In this document: piece after piece, positions 8,421-16,090 of the stretch
How positions within the stretch are numbered: position 1 is the stretch's first letter
How the letters are laid out: every line of letters starts with the position of its first letter
Assembly: GCF_000968015.1 (NCBI RefSeq)
Contig: NZ_LACH01000017.1
Location: forward strand, 248,001-312,000
Length of the DNA: 64,000 nt
Direction of reading: 5' to 3'
From: Pseudomonas fluorescens
GTDB lineage: Bacteria; Pseudomonadota; Gammaproteobacteria; Pseudomonadales; Pseudomonadaceae
Position numbers and translations under genes: made by a program
Notes under the pieces: generated by a model
What the model was told of the DNA's origin: nothing
Databases searched by the model: none
What the model saw: only the letters and a program-made list of their open reading frames with translations

Positions 8421-9954
8421 ACGTTTTGGCTTGCTGTTGCCCCTGAGCCTCGGCTATGTGCTCGACGCCTCGGCGGCGGGCTGGGAAGAGAAATTTTACA
8501 ACCCGATGCCGGACGCCGCCGACGTGGTGCTGCCGATGCCCTGCGAAGGCTCCATGGTATTTCGCAAGGTGTTCATTCCGGTGGCCGGCCCGCTCGACGA
8601 TTACCCGATCAACATTGGTCAGGACGGCGCGGAATATGGCTATGTCGAACAGACCCGCCCGACCTTTATCGCCGGCAGTTTTACCGGGGCCAAAAACGAC
8701 AAGTCCCGCTACTACCTGATGGCCAAGTACGAGATGAGTCAGCTGCAATACGCCGCACTGACCGAAGCAACCTGCCCCACCGCCGCCACCAAAATGCGCG
8801 TGCCGCAAACGGCCGTGAGCTGGGTGCAAGCCATCGAAGCCGCCGACAAGTACAACCTGTGGCTGCGCAAAAACGCCGCCGACAAGTTGCCCAAAGAGGA
8901 CGGCGCACAGGGCTTCCTGCGCCTGCCGACTGAAGTCGAGTGGGAGTTCGCCGCGCGCGGCGGGCTGGAAGTCGCTGCTGCAGAGTTTCGCGACACGCAC
9001 TACCCGATGCCGGAGGGCATCAATGCCTACGAGTGGTTCGCCGGGGCGCAATCATCCAACGGCAAAGTGCAGTTGTCCGGTCTGCAAAAGCCCAATCCGC
9101 TGGGTCTGCATGACATGCTCGGCAACGTCGACGAAATGATGTTCGAGCCGTTTCGCCTGAACAAACTTGATCGCCAGCACGGTCAGGCCGGCGGCTATGT
9201 GGTGCGTGGCGGCAACTACTTGACCGCACAGGCCGACCTGCGAACTGCGTTGCGCAAGGAAGAGCCGTATTACAACGCCGACGGTCAGGTGAAAAACAAA
9301 ACCACCGGCCTGCGCCTGGTCATGGTCTCACCGACCCTCACCTCTCGCGAACGTGTCGCCAGCATTGAAAGCAGCTGGAAGAAACTCGGCACCGGCAGCA
9401 AGGAAACCGAATCCGCCGACAAAGGCACCGTTCAATCTCTGAACAGCCTCGCTTCGGGCGTCGAAGACAAAGCGCTCAAGGAAAAACTCCAGGCCTTGGA
9501 AAACAAGCTGCGCGCCAGTAACCAGCAGCAGGAAGAAACCCGCGACCAGGCGATTCGCGCCAGCCTCAATCTGGGTGCATTCTTGTGCACCAAGATGCTC
9601 GACGACGGCCAATATGTGGACTTCCTGCAAAAGAACTACAAGCTCAATTGCGAAAGCGCGGACAAAGACGCCAGTTGCGACATGCGCAAAGGCAAGCTAG
9701 ACGAACAGAAGGATCGCCTGCACAAACTCAGCCGTTACTACGCTAGCAGCCTGGTGGAATCGGCGACCTTGTACGGCCAGCCATTGCTTGAAACGCAGGT
9801 CCCGGTGATGGACGAAATCATCACCCGCAACAAACAGCTGCAAGACCTCAAACCTTACTTGCGCACCCACTGGGCCAATCAGAAGGCGTTCCTGCAAAAG
9901 CAGAAGATCGATACTGAAGCCTGGCTGAACAGCTGCAAAACCGTTACTCAATAA
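8410..9954 (+). CDS. Periplasmic SUMF1/formylglycine-generating-enzyme-fold protein, probably non-catalytic (TagR-like)
   Basis: A GTG start overlaps the permease gene by 11 bases. The 514-residue product has a signal peptide (residues 1 to about 23). The FGE-sulfatase fold spans about 95-306, with LPTEVEWEFAARGG at 172-185, LGNVDEM at 237-243 and VRGGN at 265-269. True formylglycine-generating enzymes use a cysteine pair near the end of this fold; no cysteine occurs between residues 200 and 306, so the domain is probably a binding module, as proposed for TagR. Residues 310-420 are strongly helical with coiled-coil character, an extension beyond the FGE fold. Four more cysteines (FLC, LNC, ASC, NSC) lie in the C-terminal third. 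Confidence 0.83.
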   Translation: MSYKRFGLLLPLSLGYVLDASAAGWEEKFYNPMPDAADVVLPMPCEGSMVFRKVFIPVAGPLDDYPINIGQDGAEYGYVEQTRPTFIAGSFTGAKNDKSRYYLMAKYEMSQLQYAALTEATCPTAATKMRVPQTAVSWVQAIEAADKYNLWLRKNAADKLPKEDGAQGFLRLPTEVEWEFAARGGLEVAAAEFRDTHYPMPEGINAYEWFAGAQSSNGKVQLSGLQKPNPLGLHDMLGNVDEMMFEPFRLNKLDRQHGQAGGYVVRGGNYLTAQADLRTALRKEEPYYNADGQVKNKTTGLRLVMVSPTLTSRERVASIESSWKKLGTGSKETESADKGTVQSLNSLASGVEDKALKEKLQALENKLRASNQQQEETRDQAIRASLNLGAFLCTKMLDDGQYVDFLQKNYKLNCESADKDASCDMRKGKLDEQKDRLHKLSRYYASSLVESATLYGQPLLETQVPVMDEIITRNKQLQDLKPYLRTHWANQKAFLQKQKIDTEAWLNSCKTVTQ

Positions 9955-9988
9955 CAACATTTCAACACCGTTACCGAGGAGTTTCACC

Positions 9989-10723
9989 ATGTCGCGCAGC
10001 CTTTGGACTCGCTTCAAGCTACAGATCGCTTTCGTTGTCGCCGGCAGCCTGCTGCTGACGGGCTGCGCCAACACCGGTAGCTCCATGCTCGGCGACAGCG
10101 ACGGAACCGACCCGCGCCTGACCCAGGGCCAGGACGCAGAGTTCTTCAGCAAGTCCGGCTACCAGGCCTGCGCCGTCGGTGCCGGTGTCGGCATCCTCGC
10201 TTGCGCACTGTCCAACAGCAACAACAAGGGTGTCTGCGCCGTCGCCGCCGGTATTACCGCGTGTGGCGTGGCCATGGGCGCGAACTACTATCTGGATCAG
10301 CGTCGCAGCGAATACGCCGACACCTCCACCCGCTTGGCTAAAATGAACAGCGACGTCGAACAAGACACCCAGAACGTGATCGCCCGTACCGCGACCGCTC
10401 AGCAAGTGATCAAAGATGATCAGGCGAAAATCGCCCGGATCAAAAAGGACATCGCCAACAAGAAAGTCGACAGGAGCCAGGCCCAGGCGCAAATCGCCGA
10501 GATCGATTCCAACATCGCGCGCCTGCGTAAAGACCTCGGCAACATGCGCGTCAAAGTCACCGAGTACACCAAGGTGGCAGACGCCGAGCGTGCACAAGGC
10601 GCCACCGGTGCCGAGATCAAGCAGGTGGACATGAACATTAAGAAAATGAACCAGAAAGTCGCTGCCCTGCAGAAGGAAGTCGACGGTCTATACAGCCAAC
10701 GCTCCGCAATCACCCTGGGCTAA
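9989..10723 (+). CDS. Coiled-coil lipoprotein with Gly/Ala/Cys-rich segment (TagQ position)
   Basis: Preceded by a GAGGAG ribosome-binding site. The 244-residue product has a lipoprotein signal with lipobox LLTGC, cysteine 26 being the lipidation site. The residues after it are ANTG with no aspartate at +2, compatible with transport to the outer membrane. Residues 58-100 form a hydrophobic glycine/alanine/cysteine-rich stretch reminiscent of glycine-zipper segments. Residues 101-240 are a long predicted coiled coil. It follows the SUMF1-like gene in the position a TagQ-type lipoprotein would occupy, but I see no clear sequence basis for calling it TagQ. Confidence 0.75.
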   Translation: MSRSLWTRFKLQIAFVVAGSLLLTGCANTGSSMLGDSDGTDPRLTQGQDAEFFSKSGYQACAVGAGVGILACALSNSNNKGVCAVAAGITACGVAMGANYYLDQRRSEYADTSTRLAKMNSDVEQDTQNVIARTATAQQVIKDDQAKIARIKKDIANKKVDRSQAQAQIAEIDSNIARLRKDLGNMRVKVTEYTKVADAERAQGATGAEIKQVDMNIKKMNQKVAALQKEVDGLYSQRSAITLG

Positions 10724-10727
10724 GCAC

Positions 10728-11234
10728 ATGACGCTACGACAACTGGCGGTCCTCACCGCCGTCCTGGCCTTGAGCGGTTGCGCGACCAAGCCGGGCGAAT
10801 GCGATGCGACCAATCGCGACAGCAGCATGCTGACCAAGATGAACTGCGACTACTCTGGTGGTTACAGCGATCAGGTCAAGCAGAAAGAACAGGCCCTGAG
10901 CGAGTCCCGTCAGCAAAACGCAATGTTCCGTCAGGTGTACGAGAACATTCAGGCCCAGCAGCTCAGCACCAAAACCGACCTGGCCAGCCAGCAGAAAGCC
11001 CAGGCGGCGCTGAATCAGTCGCTGGGTAATTTGCTGACCTCGCTCAAGGCCCGGCATGGCAATGAAACCCAGGTGAAAAAGCAGATCGCCGATCTCGAGC
11101 AGCAGCTCAAGGCTTCGCAAGCAGCACCAACGGCCAAGTCAACGCCAGCGACGCTGGCGGCCAAGCAGAAAGAGCTGAAGGCGTTGCAGAAGAAGGTCAA
11201 TCAGCTGCAATTCAGCCTCGGCTACGAAGAGTAA
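10728..11234 (+). CDS. Small coiled-coil lipoprotein
   Basis: A 168-residue protein starting 4 bases after the preceding stop. The signal ends in lipobox ALSGC (cysteine 18) followed by ATKPG, so outer-membrane sorting is likely. The mature part contains CDATNRDSSMLTKMNCDY with two cysteines, then a helical, Gln/Lys-rich region from about residue 50 to the end that should form a coiled coil. No known domain is recognised. Like its upstream neighbour it could span part of the periplasm from the outer membrane. A terminator hairpin follows directly, so this is probably the last gene of the main transcript. Confidence 0.72.
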   Translation: MTLRQLAVLTAVLALSGCATKPGECDATNRDSSMLTKMNCDYSGGYSDQVKQKEQALSESRQQNAMFRQVYENIQAQQLSTKTDLASQQKAQAALNQSLGNLLTSLKARHGNETQVKKQIADLEQQLKASQAAPTAKSTPATLAAKQKELKALQKKVNQLQFSLGYEE

Positions 11235-11245
11235 CTTTTCACCCC

Positions 11246-11276
11246 GCAGGCCTCCCGATGGAGGCCTGCACTTTTT
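11246..11276 (+). terminator. Intrinsic terminator or attenuator between lipoprotein and second VWA gene
   Basis: A perfect 10-bp stem, GCAGGCCTCC (11246-11255) and GGAGGCCTGC (11260-11269), closes on a CGAT loop and is followed by ACTTTTTC. It should end or attenuate transcription coming from the srf-tag-like operon. Confidence 0.8.
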
Positions 11277-11290
11277 CAGGAATCGTCGTC

Positions 11291-12733
11291 ATGCAGCGGG
11301 TCATCAGGGATGCGCAAGCCACATCGGAGGGGATGAGTGCACTGCAAGCCAAAGTCGCCCTCATCCAGAAACACTTTCCGCCGACCGTCGCCAGCCTTTT
11401 TGCCATCCCGCGGATGGGCAGCGGCGACGTGCTGGAATGGTGGACCGAACTGGGTGGCCAACCCACGCCCTACGCCGACCTCAACGAGGACGCGCAACGA
11501 CGTTTGCTGGAAACCTATGAAGTGCGTCAGACGTCCCTCGGACAGCTGGCGGACGAACTGCAAAGACGCGGTCAAGCGACGGAAGCGCAAGACCTGCGCA
11601 GCCTGCTCGGCGCGCCTGAGCTGGACAAACTCTACAGCCTCAACGGTGAGCCTTTGGTGGTGCGCTGGAACCAGCGTCCGCCCAAACCGATCGTGCCGCC
11701 GGTGGTTCCTGTGATGCCGGTCGTACCGCCGTCGCGCCGTGGCTGGTGGATCGCGGCGGCCTTGCTTGCGCTGCTGTTGCTGCTTCTGGCGCTGTGGCTC
11801 TGGTGGTTCCTGCACCGTGAACCGGTTGTCGTGGTTCCACCGGTAGCGCCGGTGGTGACGCCAGTGGAAAAACCGGTGGAGAAACCGGTTGAACCGATTC
11901 CCGAGCCTGTCGTGGAACCTGAACCGGAACCTGCTCCGAAACCAGAACCCGCGCCAGCACCGGTGCCGCCGCCCAAGCCGGTCCCACCACCAAAACCGGT
12001 CGTGGCCGCGCCGCCACCGCCACCGCCACCACCGCCGCCACCTCCAGCCCCGACGCTGGATAACTACGCATGCCGCAAAAAAGCGCCTGATGCCGTGCCC
12101 CCGCAATTTGTGGTGGTACTCGACACCTCGGGTTCGATGGATTTGAACATCAAGTCGGTGAAAGCCGACGAGGACTGGTTCTTCGGCAATGAGATGAACA
12201 AGTACCTGGACCCGAACCGCACCATGCAGATCTTCGCCAAGCCCAGCCGCATGGACGTCGCCAAGGAATCGCTGGCCGGCATGATCAATGGGCTGGACCC
12301 GAAGATCGACACGCGCCTGATCACCTTCGCCGGTTGCGAAAGAACACCGGACCAGGGCGTGTTCAAGCTGGGCGACCGCCCGCGGCTGATCAACGGGATT
12401 CGCGGTCTGGTTCCCAACGATGGCACACCACTGGCTGACAGCCTGGCCTACGCCGCCAGCAAGGTCGACGGGCGCAATAACGATGCAGTGATCGTGATGT
12501 TCGTCGACGGCGAGGACGGTTGCGATAAAGATGCCTGCGCGGTATCCCGTCGCATCGCCAGGGAACAACCACGCCTGCGGGTCAACGTAGTGAAAATCGG
12601 TGCCGGTGGCCCGTCACGTTGCATCGCTGAAAACACCGGTGGCCGGGTTTACAACAGCACCAATGCGGCGGAGTTGGGCAAGCAGTTGAAGCTGGCGAGC
12701 AAGGAAGTGTCGAGTAATGCCAAGTGTGACTAG
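11291..12733 (+). CDS. Membrane-anchored VWA protein with proline-rich stalk
   Basis: The ATG at 11291 follows CAGGA at a 9-base spacing and gives 480 residues; ATG 11333 is an alternative. ATG 11258 lies in the terminator hairpin and is unlikely. Residues 1-128 form a cytoplasmic helical domain without recognised family. Residues 151-174 are one transmembrane helix. Residues 178-254 are a Pro/Val/Glu/Lys stalk that includes twelve consecutive prolines (241-252). The VWA domain (about 272-470) has an intact MIDAS, D278-T-S-G-S. Cysteines are frequent in the exported domain (GCE, GCDKDAC, SRC, KCD). The long stalk could hold the VWA domain well out into the periplasm. It is separated from the operon by a terminator but is on the same strand. 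Confidence 0.82.
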   Translation: MQRVIRDAQATSEGMSALQAKVALIQKHFPPTVASLFAIPRMGSGDVLEWWTELGGQPTPYADLNEDAQRRLLETYEVRQTSLGQLADELQRRGQATEAQDLRSLLGAPELDKLYSLNGEPLVVRWNQRPPKPIVPPVVPVMPVVPPSRRGWWIAAALLALLLLLLALWLWWFLHREPVVVVPPVAPVVTPVEKPVEKPVEPIPEPVVEPEPEPAPKPEPAPAPVPPPKPVPPPKPVVAAPPPPPPPPPPPPAPTLDNYACRKKAPDAVPPQFVVVLDTSGSMDLNIKSVKADEDWFFGNEMNKYLDPNRTMQIFAKPSRMDVAKESLAGMINGLDPKIDTRLITFAGCERTPDQGVFKLGDRPRLINGIRGLVPNDGTPLADSLAYAASKVDGRNNDAVIVMFVDGEDGCDKDACAVSRRIAREQPRLRVNVVKIGAGGPSRCIAENTGGRVYNSTNAAELGKQLKLASKEVSSNAKCD

Positions 12734-12764
12734 CTTGGGGGCAGATCCTGAATTGAGGTGACCC

Positions 12765-12838
12765 CATCGCGAGCAGGCTCGCTCCCACATTGGATTTGTG
12801 ATCGACACAAAACCTGTGGGAGCGAGCCTGCTCGCGAA
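12765..12838. repeat. REPIN (inverted REP pair), CAGG variant
   Basis: Two inverted arms, GCGAGCAGGCTCGCTCCCAC and its reverse complement, separated by about 26 bases, fill the convergent junction between the VWA gene and the chemoreceptor gene. Confidence 0.9.
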
Positions 12839-12856
12839 AGCTATTTCAGAGGCGCC

Positions 12857-14833
12857 TCAACGAAACCGGTCAACCTCATGCCGCAAGTCCGCCGCCAGCT
12901 TCTCCAGCTCTTTGGCGGTGATCGCCAGATTGGACACCACTTCGCGCTGCTCACTGTTCGCCAGGGCAATGCTTTGCAGGTTGCTGCTCAGCAAGGTGGC
13001 GGTACTGCTCTGCTCTTGAGTCGCGGTGGTGATCGCCGCGAATTGCTGACCGGCAGAATGGCTTTGCTCATCGATCCGTGCCAGGGCACTGGCGACATTG
13101 GCGTTGCGTGACAGGCCTTCCTGCATCAACACATTGCCCTGCTCCATAGTGCTGATGGCGTTACCGGTTTCCTGCTGGATGCTTTGAATCATTCCGGAAA
13201 TTTCATCGGTCGCCTGGCGGGTACGCGAAGCCAGGTTGCGAACCTCATCGGCTACCACGGCAAAACCACGCCCCTGCTCACCGGCACGAGCGGCTTCGAT
13301 GGCGGCGTTGAGCGCCAGCAAGTTGGTTTGATCGGCAATCGAGGTAATCACACCGACGATGCCACCGATTTCCTGGGAGCGCTGACCCAAGGTATTGATC
13401 ACTGTTGCCGTGCTGTTCAGCGCACCAGCGATTTGCTCCAGAGACGAGGACGCTTCGTCCATCGACGTACGACCGATCTGGGTTTGCTGTGCGTTTTCCT
13501 GGGCCAAACGCTGGGTGTGACCCATGTTGTCGGCGATGTTCAGGGACGTTGCGCTGAACTCTTCCACGGCGCCGGCCATGCTGGTGATTTCACCTGACTG
13601 CTGCTCCATCCCTTCATAGGCGCCGCCGGACAGACCGGACAAGGCCTGGGCGCGGCTGTTGACCTCTTGCGAAGCCTTGCGGATGTGCTCGACCATGGTC
13701 GACAGCGCTTGGCTCATCTGGTTGAACGCGCGGGCCAGCTGACCGATTTCGTCATTGCTCGATACGTTCAGCCGCACGCTCAAATCACCGGCGCCCAAGG
13801 CTTCGGCCTGACGCACCAGATCACCCAACGGCGCGAGTTTGCTGCGCAGCAACCAGACCGCCGTACCCACAGCGATCAACATCGCCAGCAGACTGCCAAT
13901 CGCCAATTGAATGCCGACACTCCAGGTCACGGCGCGGATTTCGGTTTTCGGCATACTCGCCACCACCGACCACGGCCCGCCTTCAAACGGTACGGCAATG
14001 CTGTAGAAATCTTCGGACTTGTCGCTCCAGAACTTGCCCTTGCCCGGCGTCTTCGCCAAGCCAACGATGGTCGGGGTCGCCTGATCCAGCGCTTGTACGC
14101 CCGCAATCGGCACCAGCCATTTGCTCTGTTCATCCAGCAGCGCCAGGGAACCGGTCTGGCCGATACGGAAGCGCTTGAGGTTGGCGAACTGCACGTTCTG
14201 CGCGTCGGTGTAGTCGAATCCTACGAACAGCACGGCAATCACCTTACCGCCGCTGTCACGTACGGGGGTGTACTGAGTCATGTAGGAGCGTTCGAACAAC
14301 AAGGCGCGACCGACGTAGGCCTGCCCCGCCATCAAGCGGGCATAGGCCGGGTTCGCGTGATCGAGCAGCGTGCCGATGGCCCGGCTGCCGTCCTGTTTGC
14401 TCAGGGACGTGCTGACCCGGATGAAGTCTTCGCCGCTGCGCACAAACACCGTCGCAACGCCGGCGGTCATTTGCTTGAACTCATCCACTTCCTTGAAATT
14501 GTTGTTCAGCACTTCGCTGCCCAGGTGCAGGCCCGGCGTCTGCGCGCCCGCTACCGCCACCGGTTCATCCGGGTGCACGCTCAAACCGGCGCTGAAGCGC
14601 TTCTCGAACAGACCGCTCAGGCGCTGGGTGCTTTCGCGCAACGTGCCGTGAAAGGTACTCAACTGATCGGCCAGCAACCGGGCTTCACTGGCCAGGTGCT
14701 CTTCGCGGGTGGCGAGGTTGGCGGTGTCCAGCGAACGCAGGGCGAACACGGTACTGCCACTGATGACAATCGCCAGTATCACGGCAAGCGCAAGACCAAG
14801 CTGTGAGGCGATCCGGGCACGGGGTTGAGGCAT
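12857..14833 (-). CDS. Methyl-accepting chemotaxis protein with Cache sensor
   Basis: The start is placed at ATG 14833, preceded by AGGAG, rather than at an upstream in-frame codon, giving 658 residues. An N-terminal helix (about 10-33) and a second near residue 310 enclose a periplasmic Cache-type sensor of about 270 residues. A HAMP segment ([21 protein letters not shown]) follows, then a signalling domain whose hairpin tip reads [20 protein letters not shown]. The C-terminus ends DRFR and lacks a CheR-docking pentapeptide. It would couple to CheA/CheW encoded elsewhere; the ligand cannot be told from sequence. The gene converges on the VWA gene and appears monocistronic. Confidence 0.93.
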   Translation of the reverse strand: MPQPRARIASQLGLALAVILAIVISGSTVFALRSLDTANLATREEHLASEARLLADQLSTFHGTLRESTQRLSGLFEKRFSAGLSVHPDEPVAVAGAQTPGLHLGSEVLNNNFKEVDEFKQMTAGVATVFVRSGEDFIRVSTSLSKQDGSRAIGTLLDHANPAYARLMAGQAYVGRALLFERSYMTQYTPVRDSGGKVIAVLFVGFDYTDAQNVQFANLKRFRIGQTGSLALLDEQSKWLVPIAGVQALDQATPTIVGLAKTPGKGKFWSDKSEDFYSIAVPFEGGPWSVVASMPKTEIRAVTWSVGIQLAIGSLLAMLIAVGTAVWLLRSKLAPLGDLVRQAEALGAGDLSVRLNVSSNDEIGQLARAFNQMSQALSTMVEHIRKASQEVNSRAQALSGLSGGAYEGMEQQSGEITSMAGAVEEFSATSLNIADNMGHTQRLAQENAQQTQIGRTSMDEASSSLEQIAGALNSTATVINTLGQRSQEIGGIVGVITSIADQTNLLALNAAIEAARAGEQGRGFAVVADEVRNLASRTRQATDEISGMIQSIQQETGNAISTMEQGNVLMQEGLSRNANVASALARIDEQSHSAGQQFAAITTATQEQSSTATLLSSNLQSIALANSEQREVVSNLAITAKELEKLAADLRHEVDRFR

Positions 14834-15016
14834 GACAGCTCCTGGCCGAGCGACCGGATCATCCTTGATCTGGCTGCACACTCAGCAAAATTCTAATAAT
14901 GGGAATTGCGTCGAACCTGCACGAAGGTTCCACCTGCATCTTCGGCGGAAAATCCGAATACTTGAGTAAATAACCGGGGTATGGCTCAAGGCCGCCGTTG
15001 CGGCAGCTATATCGAT

Positions 15017-15937
15017 TCAGCCCAGGTGTTGAACGTCGGGCAATTCCATTGCTCGGGCTTCGCCTTGCAGGAAGTCGCTGAGCCTGCGCAAACGTTCACC
15101 ACCGGGGCGAGTTTTTGGCCAGACCAGGTAATATTTCTCACCGCTGGCGACGGCGGTTGGCCACGGCAAACTCAGACGCCCCTGAGCCACATCTTCCGCC
15201 ACCATCAGCAGATCGCCCATGGACACGCCATAACCTCGGGCGGCGGCGATCATGCCCAGTTCCAGCGTGTCGAACACCTGCCCGCCCTTGAGCGACACCT
15301 GATCCGCCAGCCCCATGCGTTCCAGCCAGCTGCGCCAGTCGCGACGATCCGGTGTCGGGTGCAGCAGTTCGGCATTGGCCAGCCGTGCGACATCCCACGG
15401 TTGATCCTGCAGGAGATTCGGCGCGCCGACTGGAATCAGCTCTTCCGGGAACAGGAAACTCGCCTCCCAGTCCGGCGGAAAATGCCCGTTGCTGAGGATG
15501 ACGGCGCAGTCGAACGGTTCATGGTTGAAGTCCACCGAGTCGACGTCCATCCAGGCGCTGGTCAATTGCACCTCGTTGCCCGGTTGCAGGTGCCGAAATC
15601 GGCTAAGCCGTGCCAGCAGCCAGCGCATGGTCAGGGTCGACGGCGCTTTCATGCGCAGGATGTCATCTTCGGCGCGCAAGGTATTGCAGGCCCGCTCCAG
15701 GGCAGTGAAGCCTTCGCGAATGCCGGGCAGGATCAACCGCGCCGACTCGGTCAATTGCAGATTGCGCCCACTGCGGTGAAACAGCCGACAGGCAAAATGC
15801 TCTTCCAGCGTACGAATGTGTCGGCTGACCGCGCTTTGGGTGATCGACAGTTCTTCGGCCGCACGGGTAAACGAGCTGTGCCGCGCCGCCGCTTCGAATG
15901 CGCGCAGGGCATACAAGGGAGGAAGACGACGGGACAT
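15017..15937 (-). CDS. LysR-type transcriptional regulator (GcvA-like)
   Basis: A 306-residue LysR protein. The winged helix-turn-helix occupies residues 1-65 (LYALRAFEAAARHSSFTRAAEELSITQSAVSRHIRTLE) and the effector-binding domain about 95-295. The LPPLYALRAFEAAARH start and overall pattern match the GcvA/AmpR subgroup. It is divergent from the MATE exporter, with a T-N11-A dyad in the shared 150-bp region, so it probably regulates that exporter and itself. I recall the same pair in PAO1 (PA5293/PA5294). The inducer is unknown. Confidence 0.9.
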   Translation of the reverse strand: MSRRLPPLYALRAFEAAARHSSFTRAAEELSITQSAVSRHIRTLEEHFACRLFHRSGRNLQLTESARLILPGIREGFTALERACNTLRAEDDILRMKAPSTLTMRWLLARLSRFRHLQPGNEVQLTSAWMDVDSVDFNHEPFDCAVILSNGHFPPDWEASFLFPEELIPVGAPNLLQDQPWDVARLANAELLHPTPDRRDWRSWLERMGLADQVSLKGGQVFDTLELGMIAAARGYGVSMGDLLMVAEDVAQGRLSLPWPTAVASGEKYYLVWPKTRPGGERLRRLSDFLQGEARAMELPDVQHLG

Positions 15938-15986
15938 ACGGAAAGCTCCTGTAGCGGGATTCGGTCACCCTAGCAGAAACTTTCCA

Positions 15987-16005
15987 GCATGAGTTTGAAT
16001 CATGC
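15987..16005. promoter_or_regulatory. Candidate LysR operator (GCATGA-N7-TCATGC)
   Basis: A perfect 6-bp inverted repeat with a 7-bp spacer, containing the T-N11-A core typical of LysR sites (T 15990, A 16002). It lies between the divergent lysR-type and MATE genes. Function is inferred from motif and location. Confidence 0.6.
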
Positions 16006-16090
16006 AACCCATCCTTTTTATCCCTTTGTGCAAACCCCGTAGAGCGCCGAGAATCGACGCTTTCCTGTCCCTCTTTAATTATCGAGCGTG

